Shown one piece after another: positions 63,584-64,000 of a stretch of DNA of 64,000 nucleotides. This DNA is from Methanobacterium sp. GTDB taxonomy: Archaea; Methanobacteriota; Methanobacteria; Methanobacteriales; Methanobacteriaceae. The notes under the pieces were generated by a model that did not search any database, was not told where the DNA came from, and saw only the letters and a program-made list of their open reading frames with translations. Position 1 is the stretch's first letter; every line of letters starts with the position of its first letter. The position numbers and the translations under genes were made by a program. The DNA lies in NCBI RefSeq assembly GCF_038562635.1, contig NZ_JBCFBO010000002.1, forward strand, positions 1 through 64,000, written 5' to 3'.

Positions 63584-64000
63584 TTAATCAGGACTTTCAA
63601 CGCTTCGCAGCCTGCGGATGTAAGTACGCGCCCATACGTATGCAACTATACCTCCGAGAATATCCCCTGCAACAATTCCCCACCATACTCCATATTCTCC
63701 TAAACCAAAGAATATCGCGAATATGTATGCAAATATTGCAATAAAAACCAAGTTTCTGAGCAATGTCAGCATGAGGGATGTCATTCCCTTACCTACGCCC
63801 TGGAATGTTGAGCTGGACATCACTCCCGGCGGCATGAAGATGTAGAAGAAACACATCACCTGAAGGAATGCTGCAATTGTAGGTGCCAGAGAAGCACTTT
63901 GAGGAGTATATGCAAATATCATGGCAATATAAGGAGCGAATACAAATGTTAGGACACTTGTAGCTGCCGCTATAATAAGCCCCACCTTTATGGAGTACTT
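63584..64000 (-). CDS. MATE-family efflux transporter, C-terminal part (5' end outside window)
   Basis: The frame is open to the right edge of the window, reading KYSIKVGLIIAAATSVLTFV into AYTPQSASLAPTIAAFLQVM, so the first ~300 residues are missing. The visible ~139 residues hold four hydrophobic helices and PPGVMSSSTFQGVGKGMTSL, a typical helix-10/11 loop of MATE (NorM/DinF) carriers, then VWWGIVAGDILGGIVAYVWA and a basic end. MATE proteins export cationic compounds using Na+ or H+ gradients. The substrate is unknown. Confidence 0.88.
   Translation of the reverse strand, partial: KYSIKVGLIIAAATSVLTFVFAPYIAMIFAYTPQSASLAPTIAAFLQVMCFFYIFMPPGVMSSSTFQGVGKGMTSLMLTLLRNLVFIAIFAYIFAIFFGLGEYGVWWGIVAGDILGGIVAYVWARTYIRRLRSVESPD

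Overview
The window comes from a mesophilic hydrogenotrophic methanogen of the order Methanobacteriales, most likely a Methanobacterium. The base composition is strongly AT-rich, and many genes start with the archaeal ribosome-binding word GGTGAT a few bases before ATG, GTG or TTG. The core half carries archaeal or methanogen signature genes: mtxX (methanogenesis marker 4), pantoate kinase, the riboflavin/F420 pathway enzymes ArfB and ArfC, SRP19, an LSm protein, ribosomal protein L37e and a geranylgeranyl-reductase-like flavoprotein. The species cannot be fixed from the sequence alone. Region 1 (1 to about 27 kb) is an accessory cell-surface island with long AT-rich gaps. It has five proteins of the CDP-glycerol glycerophosphotransferase (TagF/TagB) family, four of them in a tight run at 5.7-11.5 kb. 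It also has a secreted parallel beta-helix adhesin with recent 144-bp internal repeats, a bacterial-looking alpha/beta-hydrolase protein related to capsule and accessory-secretion proteins, and a TagG/TagH-like ABC exporter whose permease has an extra membrane and zinc-ribbon front end. A secreted zinc-dependent phospholipase C-like protein, a UDP-glucose dehydrogenase, a family-2 glycosyltransferase with a coiled-coil tail, and a 1225-residue methyltransferase/coiled-coil/double-glycosyltransferase protein follow. Read together, these genes look like the synthesis and export machinery of a teichoic-acid-like phosphopolyol and uronic-acid-containing surface polymer. No CDP-glycerol-forming cytidylyltransferase is visible in the window. 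Region 2 (about 28-30.2 kb) is mtxX-uppS-tatD family; the prenyl diphosphate synthase would supply the lipid carrier for surface glycans. Region 3 (about 30.3-36.3 kb) mixes small genes (PRC-barrel, carboxymuconolactone decarboxylase-like, arfC) with several decayed genes: a frameshifted membrane ORF, an adhesin with a stop and a frameshift, an unidentified relic, a duplicated arfC tail and a CBS-domain remnant. Region 4 (36.4-64 kb) is mainly housekeeping: glpQ-like, PHP phosphoesterase, pantoate kinase, a winged-helix regulator, a universal stress protein, a RecJ-like nuclease, the srp19-hemD-cobA run, purQS, purC, glmS, an iron-sulfur QueG-like protein, a flavoprotein reductase, a response regulator, a large helicase, arfB, a PUA protein, the LSm-L37e-Toprim run, purF, a U32 peptidase and the end of a MATE transporter. 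The most unusual non-coding feature is a tandem array of about a dozen near-perfect short hairpins, nearly all with three-base loops, at 43261-43668. Single hairpins of the same design occur at 34223, 45608 and 57205. No tRNA, rRNA, CRISPR array or insertion sequence was recognised.
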